Positions 1 to 13,434 are shown, numbered from the stretch's first letter. The stretch is DNA of 64,000 bases from Thermochromatium tepidum ATCC 43061 (GCF_009664085.1 NZ_CP039268.1:1783501-1847500), one strand, 5' to 3'. Program-made: numbers and translations. Notes: a model not told the origin generated them from the sequence alone.

Positions 1-1753
1 GGAACAGGAAGTTCTCGGGATCCGGGTAATCGGCGTTCCAGCCCCACATGAACACCTGTCCGGTGCCGTTGCGGATCTTCTCCTGAAAACGGTTGTAGTC
101 AGTCGAGCGGATGACCAGCTCGATGCCGAGCTTGGCAAACTGCTTGCGGATCCAGTTCAGACGCGCGCGGTCATCGGGGCCAGCGGCCACGGCCTCGTAG
201 TTGAGACTGAGCGCGCGCCCGGTCTCGCGATCGATGCCATTCGGATAGCCGGCCTGTTCCATCAAGCGCTGTGCCTCAGTGAGGCTGCGCCGCTTGGGCC
301 GTCCGTCGCGCCAGGTATAAACATAGGGATTGATGCCGGCCTCGCCCTCGCGATGACCGAAGATGCCGGGCGGCAGCGGGCCTTGCGCCACCAGGCCGCG
401 CCCATTGGTAAAGATCGAGATGAATTCCTCGAAGTCGACCGCGATCGAGATCGCCCGGCGCAACAGACGTGCGCGCTCCGAGTCGCCACCGATCACCGGG
501 TCGAGCATGTTGAAGCCCATGTAGAAGATCGATGGCTCAACCGAGGTCAGCAGTGAAATACCGCGCTCGCGCATGACCTCAGTCAGCATCGGCTCACCCG
601 AGGCCTCGATCTGGATCGCCTGATCGAAGGCATCCGACGCGATCCCGGAGGCGTCATAGTAGCCCTGGAGGAATTTGGTCCAGCGCGGGATGTCCTCCTT
701 TTCCAGACTGTAGATGGCACGCTCAATGAAGGGGAGTGGACGACCGGCGTCGTTCAGGATGCCCGAATCCAGATCCTCGGGCATACACTCGGTTGGATAG
801 GTCTCACCGTGGAAGTTGGGGTTGCGTTCCAGCACCAGGCGTCGGTTGGGGTCGTTCTCCGTCAACATATAGGGCCCGGTACCGACCGGATACCAATCGA
901 GCGTGATGTTGCGCTCGGCCAGACCGGGTTGGGCGTAAAAGACATCGGCCTCCCAGGGCAGGGGCGCAAAGAAGGGCATGGCGAGCCAATACAGGAACTG
1001 CGGATACTTGCCTTCGAGACGGATGCGCAGCGTATAGCGATCAAGCACCTCGACGCCACTGAGATTCGCCTGACGCAGGGCCGCGGCCCGCTTTAGGGCG
1101 TGGGCCGACTCCAGCCCCGCGAGTTGGTCGGCCAATTCAGCAAACCCCCGGATATGCTCGCGCATCAGACCAGCCAGCGGCGAATGCGTCCAGGGCGCGG
1201 CCAGGCGTTTGATCTGATACGCGAAATCCTCGGCGGTCAGCTCACGGGTGCCGGTCTCTTTGAAGTCGGCCAGCCGATGGATCCCCTTGAGCCCCTCCGG
1301 ACTCAGGCTGTGATAGCGATAACGCCCGTCTTGGGTGCGCGCAAAGGCCGGATGCGGCTGGAACCGGATGCCCGGTTGAATACGGATCAGATAGTCACTG
1401 TGGTCGATGGACGCGACCGGCGCATCCTTGGGCAGCGGGTTGCCCTCAGCGTCGAAATAGCGCGGTTCGGGTACCTCGGATGCCGACAAGGGGACCAAAC
1501 GATAGGGTCTGAGCAAAAAGTGATATTGCAACGGCGGCTCATAGATCTGCGCCAGGAAGGTGTATTCGTCGGCGCTGTAGGAACGCGCCGGGTCCAGATG
1601 CTTGGGCCGCTCGGCAAAGGAGCTGTAATAGATGTTGGCCGTGGCGTCTGCCGCTGGATAGGGATTGTTCCAGGCCGATTCACCGCAACCGACCAGCGCG
1701 AGCACCAACAGCCCGAGCATTGCACTCCATGATGGTGTGATCCGGTCGCGCAC
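1..1753 (-). CDS. Peptide/oligopeptide ABC transporter substrate-binding lipoprotein (C-terminus outside window)
   Basis: The frame is open to the left window edge, so about 584 residues are visible and the C-terminus is missing. I chose the GTG at 1753, which has a purine-rich AGGGCGGAC stretch before it; an ATG at 1720 is the alternative. A hydrophobic stretch ends in the lipobox LALVGC (Cys about residue 23), indicating an exported lipoprotein. Family 5 (OppA/DppA-like) solute-binding features are seen, including VGTGPYML near the middle and FMWGWNADYPDPENF at the visible end. It should deliver peptides to an ABC permease, whose genes would lie left of the window on the same strand. Substrate specificity cannot be read from sequence. 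Confidence 0.85.
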   Translation of the reverse strand, partial: MRDRITPSWSAMLGLLVLALVGCGESAWNNPYPAADATANIYYSSFAERPKHLDPARSYSADEYTFLAQIYEPPLQYHFLLRPYRLVPLSASEVPEPRYFDAEGNPLPKDAPVASIDHSDYLIRIQPGIRFQPHPAFARTQDGRYRYHSLSPEGLKGIHRLADFKETGTRELTAEDFAYQIKRLAAPWTHSPLAGLMREHIRGFAELADQLAGLESAHALKRAAALRQANLSGVEVLDRYTLRIRLEGKYPQFLYWLAMPFFAPLPWEADVFYAQPGLAERNITLDWYPVGTGPYMLTENDPNRRLVLERNPNFHGETYPTECMPEDLDSGILNDAGRPLPFIERAIYSLEKEDIPRWTKFLQGYYDASGIASDAFDQAIQIEASGEPMLTEVMRERGISLLTSVEPSIFYMGFNMLDPVIGGDSERARLLRRAISIAVDFEEFISIFTNGRGLVAQGPLPPGIFGHREGEAGINPYVYTWRDGRPKRRSLTEAQRLMEQAGYPNGIDRETGRALSLNYEAVAAGPDDRARLNWIRKQFAKLGIELVIRSTDYNRFQEKIRNGTGQVFMWGWNADYPDPENFLF

Positions 1754-1872
1754 GTCCGCCCTACCCTTTCGCCAGATGACAAGATTGGGTACTGTTACAA
1801 CCCTGGTCTGGGGTGTCAACGGGCACCACGCCGCTTCATCCGTTCACCTAAAGCTACAGAGACAACACACCC

Positions 1873-2649
1873 ATGGGTTTCCTAGAAGGCAAGAAGATCC
1901 TGATCACCGGCGTGGCGAGCAACCGCTCCATCGCCTGGGGCTGCGCGGAGGCGATGTATCGTCAGGGTGCCGAGATCGCCCTCACCTACCAGAACGACAA
2001 GCTCAAGCCGCGGGTCGAGGAGATGGCACACCAGTGCGGCTCGGACCTCGTGCTGCCGCTCGACGTGGCCCAGGATGCCGAGATCGAGGCCCTCTTCAAG
2101 GCGCTTGGCGAGCACTGGGATGGGCTCGACGGCATCGTGCATTCGATCGCCTTCGCCCCGCGCGATCAGCTAGAGGGCGACTATATCGACGCCGTCACCC
2201 GTGAGGGCTTCACCATCGCCCACGAGATCAGTTCCTACAGCTTCGCGGCCTTGGCCAAGGCCGGACGGGGCATGATGGAAGGACGCAACGGCGCGCTCGT
2301 CACCATGACCTATCTGGGCGCGGTGCGCGCGGTGCCAAATTACAATGTCATGGGCGTGGCCAAGGCGAGCCTGGAGGCCAATGTCCGCTATCTGGCCGCC
2401 TCACTCGGCCCGCATGGCACGCGGGTGAATGCCATCTCGGCTGGCCCGATCCGCACCCTGGCTGCCTCTGGCATCTCGAACTTCCGCGAGATGCTCAAGC
2501 AAGTCGAGGAACGCACCCCATTGCGGCGCAACGTCACCATCGAGGAGGTCGGCAATGCCGCCGCCTTCCTGTGCTCGGACCTGGCCTCAGGCATCACCGG
2601 CGACATCCTCTATGTCGACACCGGTTACAACATTCTCGGGCTAGGCTGA
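1873..2649 (+). CDS. fabI: Enoyl-[acyl-carrier-protein] reductase [NADH]
   Basis: The 258-residue short-chain dehydrogenase reduces trans-2-enoyl-ACP in the last step of each fatty-acid elongation cycle, in the cytoplasm. It starts [13 protein letters not shown] with the FabI-type nucleotide loop [11 protein letters not shown]. It has the catalytic pair Y156 and K163 in [14 protein letters not shown] and the second Tyr in TYLGA (about 146), so it aligns residue for residue with E. coli FabI. The C-terminus [14 protein letters not shown] is also typical. It is convergent with ppiD and divergent from the peptide-binding protein gene. Confidence 0.97.
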   Translation: MGFLEGKKILITGVASNRSIAWGCAEAMYRQGAEIALTYQNDKLKPRVEEMAHQCGSDLVLPLDVAQDAEIEALFKALGEHWDGLDGIVHSIAFAPRDQLEGDYIDAVTREGFTIAHEISSYSFAALAKAGRGMMEGRNGALVTMTYLGAVRAVPNYNVMGVAKASLEANVRYLAASLGPHGTRVNAISAGPIRTLAASGISNFREMLKQVEERTPLRRNVTIEEVGNAAAFLCSDLASGITGDILYVDTGYNILGLG

Positions 2650-2722
2650 TCGCATCGCCGGCTCTTACGCCCAGCGTCCGGCGTAGGAGCCGAGGCGTGC
2701 CACTCGGGCGTCAATCGGCCGC

Positions 2723-4660
2723 TTACAGCGCCTCGTCGCGCCCCCGTAACGCCTTGCGCTCGATCTTGGCACGCGACTTCATGTCTTCGATTACGTTGAT
2801 GTAGGCCTGACGCCCCATGATCTGGGTGAGGATGAAGGACTCGGCCGAGAAACCATCCGTGTTGTCTTCCGCATTCACCTTGACCTCCCCGTCCTCGACC
2901 TTGCTCAGACGCACCACGACGACATCGCCATCGTCTAGGATCGCGGTTCCAACGCTAACGCCCCCAGCGGTCGGCACGGGCAGCTTGAAGGCTGCATCCA
3001 GCACACCCGCCGGCACGGCGGTGTTCTGACGATCGACCAGACCGGGGGATTCGGGCTTCAGCCCCTCGCCGATCGCCGACCAGTCTGAGCCGTCACGCAG
3101 CCTTTCAGCCAGCGCCTCGGCGGCCGACTTGGCCGCTGCGCGCGCCTGCTCATCGCGGATGGCCGCGACGATCTCATCGCGTACCTCGTCCAACGGCTTG
3201 ACGGACGCCTCGCGATGTTCAGCGACGCGCAACACGATGGCCTGGAGCTGGTCGCGCTCGGGTTCGATCAGTTCGCTATTGTGGCCGCCGACCAGAACGT
3301 CCTCGCTGAAGGCAGCCGCCAGCACCTTGGGGTGTGACAGCACACCCTCGCTACCGCCCTCGCGGCCGATCCAGTCGCTATGCTGGACGGTCAGGCCCAA
3401 CGCCTCGGCGGCCGGATCGAGACTGTCACGCGACTCATAGCTGATGTTGGCCAGACGCTCGGCGAGATCATAGAAGAGTCCCTCGGCACGCTGCTTGGCC
3501 AACTCGGTGCGCAGCTGCTCGCGCACCTCCTCGAACGGCTTGGTTTCCGAAGGCAAAATCTTGGTGACCTCGATCAGGTGATAACCGAAAGGGGTGCGCA
3601 CAGGTTCGCTCAACTCGCCGACCTTGAGCGCGAAGGCCGCCTGATCAAAGGCCGGAACCATGATGCCGGACTCGATGACCCCCAGCGATCCACCCTTGGC
3701 GGCACTGCCCGGATCCTGCGACAGCGTCTTGGCCAGTTCCTCGAACGACTCACCGGCCTGGATCCGGGCGCGGATCGCCTGAATCTCATCGAGCACCGCC
3801 TGCGCCTTGGCTTCATCGGCCCCCTCCTCGACCTTGAGCAACAGATGACGCACCTCGCGCCGCTCGGGCTGGACGAAACGTGCCCGGTCGGACTCGTAGA
3901 GCTGGCGTAGATCCTCCTCGCTCACCTCGACCTTGGATGACAGGCTGTCGATGTCGAGCATCAGATAGTCGAGCTTGACCTGTTCCGGGGTCTGGAAACG
4001 CGCGCGATTGGAACCGTAATAGGCCGTGATGCGCGCCTCGTCGATCGGCTCCTCGCGGCGATAGTCGGCCAGCGGCAGACGTAGATAGCTGATCTCACGC
4101 CTCTGGCCCATGAGCCGCTTGTAGGCGTCCAGCTCAGCGCGCGTGACCAATTCGCTGCTAGAGACGGCGCGGATCAACTGGGTCGCGCTCATCTTCTCGC
4201 GCAACTGCGCCTCGTACATCGCTGGGGTCAGACCCTGGAAACGCAGCAGACGCTCATAGGTCTCCTTGTCGAACCGCCCTTCGCTGATAAAGGCCGGATC
4301 GGAGAGGATCTGCATCTGGACCTCTTGATCCGAGACATGCAACCCAAGACGCTTGACGACATCCGTAAGCAGCGCTTCCTGGATCAGGGTTTCGAGCACC
4401 TCGGCGCGCAGCCGCTGATCGTCAAAGGTCGCAGGATCATAGGCCGTACCCAGGCGTTTGCGCAGTTCGAAGCGCCTCTCCTGGACCCGTTGATCCAGCT
4501 CGCGCGCTGGGATCTTGACCCCATTGACGGTTGCGGCGATCGGCTCTCCGCCCATACCTAGATAGGACTGAATGCCCCAGAGGGCGAATGGAATACTGAT
4601 CAGGATGACGATGGCCCAGGCGATCCAGCCTTGGGCGCGTTCACGGATGGTCTGAAGCAT
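2723..4660 (-). CDS. ppiD: Periplasmic folding chaperone PpiD, SurA-like N domain plus PPIC domain
   Basis: The product is 645 residues, close to E. coli PpiD (623). A single membrane anchor lies near residues 11-33 (GWIAWAIVILISIPFALWG), followed by a large periplasmic part. The SurA-like N-terminal chaperone helices span about 35-200. One parvulin domain lies at about 265-365 (from EVRHLLLKV to PFGYHLIEV), and a second, degenerate region follows it. It is thought to help newly secreted proteins fold at the Sec translocon. It is the last gene of the block clpP-clpX-lon-hupB-tRNAs-ppiD, an order conserved in many gammaproteobacteria. A rho-independent terminator for the upstream tRNAs lies just before it, so it probably has its own promoter. 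Confidence 0.93.
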   Translation of the reverse strand: MLQTIRERAQGWIAWAIVILISIPFALWGIQSYLGMGGEPIAATVNGVKIPARELDQRVQERRFELRKRLGTAYDPATFDDQRLRAEVLETLIQEALLTDVVKRLGLHVSDQEVQMQILSDPAFISEGRFDKETYERLLRFQGLTPAMYEAQLREKMSATQLIRAVSSSELVTRAELDAYKRLMGQRREISYLRLPLADYRREEPIDEARITAYYGSNRARFQTPEQVKLDYLMLDIDSLSSKVEVSEEDLRQLYESDRARFVQPERREVRHLLLKVEEGADEAKAQAVLDEIQAIRARIQAGESFEELAKTLSQDPGSAAKGGSLGVIESGIMVPAFDQAAFALKVGELSEPVRTPFGYHLIEVTKILPSETKPFEEVREQLRTELAKQRAEGLFYDLAERLANISYESRDSLDPAAEALGLTVQHSDWIGREGGSEGVLSHPKVLAAAFSEDVLVGGHNSELIEPERDQLQAIVLRVAEHREASVKPLDEVRDEIVAAIRDEQARAAAKSAAEALAERLRDGSDWSAIGEGLKPESPGLVDRQNTAVPAGVLDAAFKLPVPTAGGVSVGTAILDDGDVVVVRLSKVEDGEVKVNAEDNTDGFSAESFILTQIMGRQAYINVIEDMKSRAKIERKALRGRDEAL

Positions 4661-4691
4661 GGCGATTCACGAAGATCCAGTGTCCGGAAAC

Positions 4692-4725
4692 AAAAACGGG
4701 GTATCCAGTTGCGATGGATACCCCG
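4692..4725 (-). terminator. Rho-independent terminator behind the tRNA-Val/tRNA-Asp pair
   Basis: On the minus strand an 11-bp perfect stem (CGGGGTATCCA / TGGATACCCCG, loop of 7) is followed by five T residues at 4692-4696. It lies 11 bases past the CCA end of tRNA-Asp and should end the hupB-tRNA transcript before ppiD. Confidence 0.9.
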
Positions 4726-4736
4726 TTGACCGAAGT

Positions 4737-4813
4737 TGGCGGAGCGGACGGGGCTCGAACCCGCGACCCCCGGCGTGACAGGCCGGTATTCTAACCAACT
4801 GAACTACCGCTCC
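4737..4813 (-). tRNA. tRNA-Asp (GTC)
   Basis: 77 bases on the minus strand. The acceptor stem GGAGCGG/CCGCTCC, a T-arm with GGTTCGAGCC and the anticodon loop CTGTCAC (anticodon GTC) are all present. The 3' CCA is encoded at 4737-4739. Confidence 0.97.
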
Positions 4814-4819
4814 AGATCC

Positions 4820-4895
4820 TGGTGGGTGCTGCAGGGATCGAACCTGCGACCCTCGCCTTGTAAGGGCGATGCTCTCCCAGCTGAGCTAAGCACCC
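4820..4895 (-). tRNA. tRNA-Val (TAC)
   Basis: 76 bases on the minus strand with acceptor stem GGGTGCT/AGCACCC, anticodon loop CTTACAA (anticodon TAC) and encoded CCA at 4820-4822. It lies 16 bases behind hupB and 6 bases ahead of tRNA-Asp, so the three are likely co-transcribed. Confidence 0.97.
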
Positions 4896-4911
4896 TCGTG
4901 AAGCGAGGGTG

Positions 4912-5184
4912 TCATTGTACCGCGTCTTTGAGCGCCTTACCAGCCTTAAACGAGGGCGTTTTCGATGCCTTGATTTCGATGGTAGCACCTGTCTGCGGAT
5001 TGCGACCGGTACGGGCTGCGCGCTCTTTTAAGGAAAATGTGCCAAACCCGATCAATGATACGGTATCCCCCTCCTTCAGCGCAACAGCAATCGAATCAAT
5101 GAAGGCATCTAGGGCACGGCCGGCCGCCGCCTTGGAGATGTCGGCAGCCTCGGCCATTTTTTCGATGAGTTCCGATTTATTCAT
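4912..5184 (-). CDS. hupB: DNA-binding protein HU (beta type)
   Basis: 90 residues, the standard HU length. The helical dimerisation part [19 protein letters not shown] is followed by the beta-arm signature [21 protein letters not shown] that clamps bent DNA. It is a nucleoid-associated protein and acts as a dimer. It sits between lon and the tRNA genes as in E. coli and Pseudomonas. Confidence 0.97.
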   Translation of the reverse strand: MNKSELIEKMAEAADISKAAAGRALDAFIDSIAVALKEGDTVSLIGFGTFSLKERAARTGRNPQTGATIEIKASKTPSFKAGKALKDAVQ

Positions 5185-5370
5185 AGAATTCCCCTGTAAA
5201 TCCCCAGTTTTATGCCTGAAATGATCAGCGTCGAGCCGCGCCCGGTCGCCGGATATGTTGTGGTCTATCGATCGTCCGAAAGGCCCGCGCGCCCCGCGGC
5301 GGGGCGCCTCGATCGTTCAAGCATCCTAATGCGCGACGGGCGCGCGAAGCAACCATCAATTGCGCCAGAC

Positions 5371-7830
<2,460 letters not shown>

Positions 7831-8035
7831 GAAAACCTGTTCTCGTTAGAAGCGACGTTGCACTGGATAGGGCGCGTCAGCCGTGGGCCAGGGGTGGCTG
7901 TTACGGATCCGCGCACGGGACGACGTCGGGATGATTGAGTCTGACAACAGGATCGGGGCTTGAGACAGGCTCTTCAATGCCTGGGGCCCAGTGAGTCAAT
8001 CGACCCGCCTCCTGCGATCGGGTGGATCTTGGATT

Positions 8036-8150
8036 TTGAAACCGCAAAGGCACCAAGGACAGCAGGCATTCGGATTGCAGATCCGGCACCACAACCGCGG
8101 CCTTGTGGCCGGAAAAATTCTTGGCGTCCTTTGTGTTCTTTGCGGTTCAA
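8036..8150. repeat. 115-bp imperfect palindromic element between clpX and lon
   Basis: The ends are inverted copies of about 25 bases: the left reads TTGAAACCGCAAAGGCACCA, and the right reversed reads TTGAACCGCAAAGAACACAA. No coding capacity is seen. It resembles dispersed, MITE- or REP-like elements with a CCGCAAAG end. It fills most of the 338-bp gap 7831-8168, where I see no gene. Confidence 0.7.
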
Positions 8151-8168
8151 ACAAACGAAACGTCTTGG

Positions 8169-9428
8169 TCAATCCGCTGCGACGGCCTGCTTTTCGATCC
8201 GCTCGTAGATCAGGAAGGGCTTGTTCTCACCATTGATGACCGAGGCGTCGATGACGACCTTGCTGACATGATCCATGGAGGGCAGATCGTACATGGTGTC
8301 GAGCAGCACCTGTTCCATGATGGTTCGCAGACCACGCGCGCCGGTCTTGCGCTCCATGGCCTTGCGAGCGATCTCACGCAGGGCGTCGTCGCGGATCTCA
8401 AGCTGCACACCCTCCATCTCGAACAGCCGTGCATACTGCTTGACCAGCGCGTTCTTGGGTTCGGTAAGGATACGCATCAGGGCCGCCTCGTCGAGTTCCT
8501 CTAGGGTGGCCATGACCGGTAGACGACCGACGAACTCAGGGATCAGACCATAGCGGATCAGATCCTCCGGCTCCACTGCGCTCAACAGCTCGCTGAGCTG
8601 GCGGCTGTCGTCCTTACTCTGGACCTCGGCCGAGAAGCCGATGCCGGTCTTCTTGGAGCGGTTCTGGATCACCTTGTCGAGACCCGCGAAGGCGCCGCCG
8701 ACGATGAACAGGATATTGGAGGTGTCGACCTGGAGGAACTCCTGTTGCGGATGCTTGCGCCCACCCTGCGGCGGCACCGAGGCGATGGTGCCCTCGATGA
8801 GTTTGAGCAACGCCTGCTGCACGCCCTCACCTGAGACATCGCGCGTGATCGAAGGGTTGTCTGACTTACGCGAGATCTTGTCGATCTCGTCGATATAGAC
8901 GATGCCGGTCTGCGCCTTCTCGACGTCATAGTCGCATTTCTGCAACAATTTCTGAATGATGTTCTCCACATCCTCGCCGACATAACCGGCCTCGGTCAGG
9001 GTGGTGGCATCGGCGATGGTGAAAGGGACATTGAGCAGGCGCGCAAGTGTCTCAGCGAGCAGGGTCTTGCCCGAGCCGGTCGGACCGATGAGCAGGATGT
9101 TGCTCTTGGCGATCTCGATGTCTTCCTTGGCCTCGGCGACCTCAAGCCGCTTGTAGTGGTTGTAGACAGCGACCGAGAGGACCTTCTTAGCCTTTTCCTG
9201 CCCGATCACGAACTCGTCGAGTTTGGCCTTGATCTCGCGCGGCTTGGGCAGATGACTGGTCGTCTCAGCAGTGTTCTCCTCCATCTCCTCACGGATGATG
9301 TCATTGCAGAGTTCGACGCATTCATCGCAGATAAACACCGAGGGACCCGCGATGAGCTTGCGCACCTCGTGCTGGCTCTTACCGCAGAAGGAACAATAGA
9401 GCAGTTTACCGTCGTCGCTCTTACTCAT
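8169..9428 (-). CDS. clpX: ATP-dependent Clp protease ATP-binding subunit ClpX
   Basis: 419 residues from the ATG at 9428; a longer open frame to 9494 lacks family similarity, and a GGAG lies 11 bases before this ATG. The N-terminal zinc-binding domain is [13 protein letters not shown] followed by [10 protein letters not shown] (four Cys). The AAA+ part has Walker [13 protein letters not shown] and Walker [11 protein letters not shown], then sensor and C-terminal domains. It unfolds substrates and feeds them to ClpP. The order tig-clpP-clpX is conserved, and the genes are probably co-transcribed. Confidence 0.97.
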   Translation of the reverse strand: MSKSDDGKLLYCSFCGKSQHEVRKLIAGPSVFICDECVELCNDIIREEMEENTAETTSHLPKPREIKAKLDEFVIGQEKAKKVLSVAVYNHYKRLEVAEAKEDIEIAKSNILLIGPTGSGKTLLAETLARLLNVPFTIADATTLTEAGYVGEDVENIIQKLLQKCDYDVEKAQTGIVYIDEIDKISRKSDNPSITRDVSGEGVQQALLKLIEGTIASVPPQGGRKHPQQEFLQVDTSNILFIVGGAFAGLDKVIQNRSKKTGIGFSAEVQSKDDSRQLSELLSAVEPEDLIRYGLIPEFVGRLPVMATLEELDEAALMRILTEPKNALVKQYARLFEMEGVQLEIRDDALREIARKAMERKTGARGLRTIMEQVLLDTMYDLPSMDHVSKVVIDASVINGENKPFLIYERIEKQAVAAD

Positions 9429-9674
9429 CGGGTGTAGATCTCCGGGGGGCTGTGAGGGATGCGACTCCTGCATTCCCGAATGAGGCGGGCTCAATCATAA
9501 CCATTTGGGGGGATATGGCAAGAAACTTGGCTCTAAACCTTGATTCCGATCAACCTGGCCGGATTGAAACGCCTGGGACGTTCGGGTTCTGGAAGGTCGC
9601 CCTGCCATCGACACGAGAGGGGTCTTTCGATGCTTGTTTCAGTATTTCGGATCCTGAAGACTGGACAGCGATGT

Positions 9675-10322
9675 TCAAGACTTCTTGGCGGGCGCCGGAC
9701 CGCGCTCGATGATGACCTGATCGATTAAGCCGTATTCACGTGCCGTCTCGCCGTCCATGAAGCGATCGCGCTCCGTATCCTCAGCAATCTTTTCAATCGG
9801 CTGACCCGTGTGATGGGACAGGATCCGATTCAGTCGATCGCGGATATAGAGGATCTCACGCGCATGGATCTCGATGTCGGTCGCTTGCCCCTGGAAGCCG
9901 CCGAGCGGCTGATGGATCATCATGCGCGAGTGCGGCAGACAAAAGCGCTTGCCCGCTGCACCACCGGCCAACAGCAGTGCGCCCATGCTCGCTGCCTGAC
10001 CGATGCACATGGTGCTCACGTCGGGGCGGATGAAACGCATGGTGTCATAGATTGCCAGACCAGCCGTGACCGAACCGCCGGGCGAATTGATGTAGAGATG
10101 GATGTCTTTGTCCGGATTCTCTGACTCCAAGAACAGCAACTGCGCCACCACCAGATTCGCCATGTGGTCCTCGATCGGACCGACGAGAAAGATGACCCGT
10201 TCTTTGAGTAGACGCGAATAGATATCGAACGAGCGTTCGCCGCGCGCGGTCTGCTCGACCACGATGGGCACTAGCCCCAGACCTTGGGGCTGCCAATCGG
10301 TGCGACTTAAGGATATGCTCAT
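9675..10322 (-). CDS. clpP: ATP-dependent Clp protease proteolytic subunit ClpP
   Basis: 215 residues. Serine protease residues are visible: Ser in [11 protein letters not shown], His in [14 protein letters not shown] and the downstream Asp region [14 protein letters not shown]. The substrate-channel start [20 protein letters not shown] is typical. It forms a tetradecameric barrel gated by ClpX. It lies between tig and clpX; the 246-bp gap to clpX (9429-9674) holds no gene I can recognise. Confidence 0.97.
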   Translation of the reverse strand: MSISLSRTDWQPQGLGLVPIVVEQTARGERSFDIYSRLLKERVIFLVGPIEDHMANLVVAQLLFLESENPDKDIHLYINSPGGSVTAGLAIYDTMRFIRPDVSTMCIGQAASMGALLLAGGAAGKRFCLPHSRMMIHQPLGGFQGQATDIEIHAREILYIRDRLNRILSHHTGQPIEKIAEDTERDRFMDGETAREYGLIDQVIIERGPAPAKKS

Positions 10323-10414
10323 GACTGGAATTGTGACTCGAATCGTTGATAAAGGCGGACCACTGGACCACGCTATCTGGTCACCACCGTCGATTGGGCG
10401 GCCTGACCAACGAA

Positions 10415-11698
10415 CTATTGCTCGGTGAGCTGTGCAAAGGTCAGGGGTTCGTCCTCAACCCGGGCCTGCTTGAGTATCAGATCGACTACCTGATCCTCAA
10501 TAACCAATGCCCGAATCGGGCCTAGACGCCCTTCATCGGCATAGTAGTAATCGATCACTTCCTGCGGGTGCTCGTAGCTCGATGCTATATGCTCGACGGT
10601 CTCGCGCACGCGCTCGGGATCGACCTTGATGTCATTGTCGCGGATGATCTGCCCCAAGATCAGGCCCAGAGCAACCCGACGCTTGGCATCAGATTCCAAC
10701 CTCTCAGGCGGCAGCGACATCTGGCCGCCGCCCAGGGCCTGACGCATCTGCTTGGCCAGGGTGCGCTGCTCGCTCTCGACCAGTACCCTGGGCAGTTCGA
10801 TCGGATTGGCCTCGTAGAGCATGTCCATCACACGCTCCTTGGTGCGGGCGATAAGACGCTCCTTCAACTCGCGCTCCATGTTGCGACGTACATCGGCCCT
10901 AAAACGCTCGAGGTCGCCGTCCTCGATCCCGAAGCCCTTGACGAACTCGGCGTCGAGCTCGGGCAGACGCGGTTTAGCGATCGAGTCGATGGTCACCTCG
11001 AAGCGCGCCGGCTTACCGGCCAGAGGCTTGGTCTGATGGTCCTCGGGGAAGGTCAGGTCGAGCGTGCGCGTCTCACCCGGGGTCGCGCCGATTAGCCCCT
11101 CCTCAAAACCTGGAATCAGACCCCCTGAGCCGAGTTCGAGCTTGAAATCCGTGACGGCGCTGCCTTCAAATGGCTCGCCATCGACCTTAACGACGAAGCT
11201 GACGCTCAGCTGATCGCCCTGCTGGGCCGGACGATCGACCGGCTCCCAGGTCTTGCGCTGCGCGCGTAGGCGTTGGATCATGTCGTCCAGATCGGCATCG
11301 GTGAGCTCGCATACGGGGCGCTTGATGACCCTGTCTTGCACCGAGGCGAGCCTGATCTCGGGCATGACCTCGAAGATGGCAGTATAGGCCATGCGCCCGG
11401 CGGCGATGTCAAGATCGGGTTCGATCTGCGGCAGGCCAGCTGGGATCAAGGACTCCTGTTCGAAGGCCTTATAGAGGGTCTTCTGCACCATGTCGCCGAA
11501 GACCTCCTGGTGCAGCTCGGCGTTGTAGCGTTGACGCAGCACCTTCAGCGGGACCTTACCGGGACGAAAACCCGGCAACTTGGCGTGACGCGCAAGCTGC
11601 TGCAACCGTTTCTCGACCTCGGCACCGACCTCATCAAACGGCAGATCGACCCGCATCCGTCGCTCAAGTCCCTCGCCCGCTTCAACCGACACTCGCAT
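10415..11698 (-). CDS. tig: Trigger factor (ribosome-associated chaperone and peptidyl-prolyl isomerase)
   Basis: 427 residues from the ATG at 11698 ([15 protein letters not shown]); the frame extends to 11788 but the extra 30 residues are unlike the family. The ribosome-binding signature PGFRPGKVP is at about 43-51. The FKBP-type domain lies at about 155-240 ([20 protein letters not shown]). The C-terminal substrate cradle ends [14 protein letters not shown]. It binds at the exit tunnel and shields nascent chains. It is the first gene of the tig-clpP-clpX-lon block. Confidence 0.96.
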   Translation of the reverse strand: MRVSVEAGEGLERRMRVDLPFDEVGAEVEKRLQQLARHAKLPGFRPGKVPLKVLRQRYNAELHQEVFGDMVQKTLYKAFEQESLIPAGLPQIEPDLDIAAGRMAYTAIFEVMPEIRLASVQDRVIKRPVCELTDADLDDMIQRLRAQRKTWEPVDRPAQQGDQLSVSFVVKVDGEPFEGSAVTDFKLELGSGGLIPGFEEGLIGATPGETRTLDLTFPEDHQTKPLAGKPARFEVTIDSIAKPRLPELDAEFVKGFGIEDGDLERFRADVRRNMERELKERLIARTKERVMDMLYEANPIELPRVLVESEQRTLAKQMRQALGGGQMSLPPERLESDAKRRVALGLILGQIIRDNDIKVDPERVRETVEHIASSYEHPQEVIDYYYADEGRLGPIRALVIEDQVVDLILKQARVEDEPLTFAQLTEQ

Positions 11699-11904
11699 TG
11701 AATCTCTCCCGCGGACGCCAAGTGGTGCGCCACGCCTACCAAAATAATCTCGACGCCACCGCCCATCCACCTGGGCGGACGCCTTCAAAAGCGGTGTAGT
11801 ATAGCATGAATCACGCGCTTGACAGCGGCCCTAACCGCCTCACTGCCGGCGCATCTCCCGTCCGCCGCTGGAGACTGTCATGTGCCTCCAGCGTCCAGCC
11901 GTGC

Positions 11905-13290
11905 TCAGATGACCTTGGAAAAGCCGATCGGCCCGGTCTTTTCCGCCAGATAGGCATCGAAGGCCATGCAGATGTTGCGCACCAGCAGCCGACCACGCGC
12001 CTGAATGCGGATCATGTCGGCATCGACCGACACCAGACCATCGTCCTCCATGACCCTGAGCTTGGCGAGGCTGTCGGCGAAGTAGTCATCGAAGACGATG
12101 CCCCACTTGGCCGCCACCGACGCCTTGTCGAGCTGGAAATGACAGATCAGCCGGGTGATGACATCGCGCCGGATCAGGTCGTCGCGGTTGAGCTCAAGCC
12201 CCCGGAAGATAGCGAGACGCCCAGCGTCGATATCGGCGTAATACTCATCGAGTTCGCGGCGGTTTTGGCCGTAGGTGTTGTCGATCATGCCGATCGAGGT
12301 CACGCCGATGCCGATCAGATCGCAGTTGGCATGGGTCGAATAGCCCTGGAAATTGCGATACAGGGTACCGGCACGCTGAGCGATGGCCAGCTCGTCGTCG
12401 GGACGGGCGAAGTGGTCCATCCCGATGAAGACATAGCCGGCCTCGGTCAGACGCGCGATGGTCGATTGCAGGATGTCCAGTTTGACTTGGGGCGGCGGCA
12501 GATCTTCTGCATTGATGCGCCGCTGCGGTTTGAAGCGCTCGGGCAGGTGGGCATAGTTGAAGATCGATAGACGCTGGGGACCGACCTCGATGACGCGGTC
12601 CAGGGTCTTCATGAAGCTCTCGACCGATTGGAACGGCAGGCCATAGATGAGATCGATACTGGTCGAGCGGAAGCCCTCGGCGAGCGCCGCCTCCAGCACC
12701 GCCATGGTCTGGGCCTCGGTCTGGAAGCGATTGACCGCCGCCTGCACCCGCTCGTCGAAGTCCTGCACACCAAGACTCATGCGATTGAAGCCGATCCGGC
12801 GCAACAGCTTGACCGTGGAGGCATCGGCCTCGCGCGGGTCGATCTCGATCGAAAACTCACCGACCTCGTCATCGGCCAGGGTAAAGTATCGGCGCGTCAC
12901 CTCCATCAGCTCGACCATCTGATCATGGTTCAAAAAGGTCGGGGTACCACCGCCCCAGTGCAGCTGCTCGACGACACGGGAGCGGTCAAACAGCGCCGAC
13001 TGCATCGCCAGCTCGCGATGGACGCGCTCCAGATAGGGCGGTGCGAGCGAACGATCCTTGGTCGCGATCTTGTTGCAGGCGCAATAGAAGCAAACCGTGT
13101 CGCAAAAGGGGATATGGAAATAGAGCGAGAGCGGACGGCCACTCGCGTTGCTGCGCGCACAGGCCGCCTTGTAGGCCGCCTCGTCGAAGGATTCGTCGAA
13201 CTCGACCGCCGTGGGATACGAGGTATAGCGCGGACCACTCTGGTCGTAGCGACGAATCAAATCAAGATCGAAGGAAACGCCTTGCTCCAC
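11905..13290 (-). CDS. hemN: Oxygen-independent coproporphyrinogen III dehydrogenase
   Basis: 461 residues from a GTG at 13290. It is a radical-SAM enzyme with CDTVCFYCACNK (CxxxCxxC cluster ligands) after IPF, and GGGTPTFL as the SAM-contact loop. Its start (DLIRRYDQSGPRYTSYPTA) is the one expected of true HemN rather than HemW. It decarboxylates coproporphyrinogen III without oxygen in heme and bacteriochlorophyll synthesis, fitting an anaerobic phototroph. The neighbouring tig is unrelated in function. Confidence 0.95.
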   Translation of the reverse strand: MEQGVSFDLDLIRRYDQSGPRYTSYPTAVEFDESFDEAAYKAACARSNASGRPLSLYFHIPFCDTVCFYCACNKIATKDRSLAPPYLERVHRELAMQSALFDRSRVVEQLHWGGGTPTFLNHDQMVELMEVTRRYFTLADDEVGEFSIEIDPREADASTVKLLRRIGFNRMSLGVQDFDERVQAAVNRFQTEAQTMAVLEAALAEGFRSTSIDLIYGLPFQSVESFMKTLDRVIEVGPQRLSIFNYAHLPERFKPQRRINAEDLPPPQVKLDILQSTIARLTEAGYVFIGMDHFARPDDELAIAQRAGTLYRNFQGYSTHANCDLIGIGVTSIGMIDNTYGQNRRELDEYYADIDAGRLAIFRGLELNRDDLIRRDVITRLICHFQLDKASVAAKWGIVFDDYFADSLAKLRVMEDDGLVSVDADMIRIQARGRLLVRNICMAFDAYLAEKTGPIGFSKVI

Positions 13291-13434
13291 CGTTCAATCC
13301 TCCAGCCGCATCGGGCATCACTGACTCCCGCGCGGCCCATCGTGTAGGGCCTGTTCAGGCATCGTCCCCGCCGTGTCCGAATCTGGTGCGTTGACATTCG
13401 GCCGCTGCGTCGGCGGGATGTGGAAATATCTATT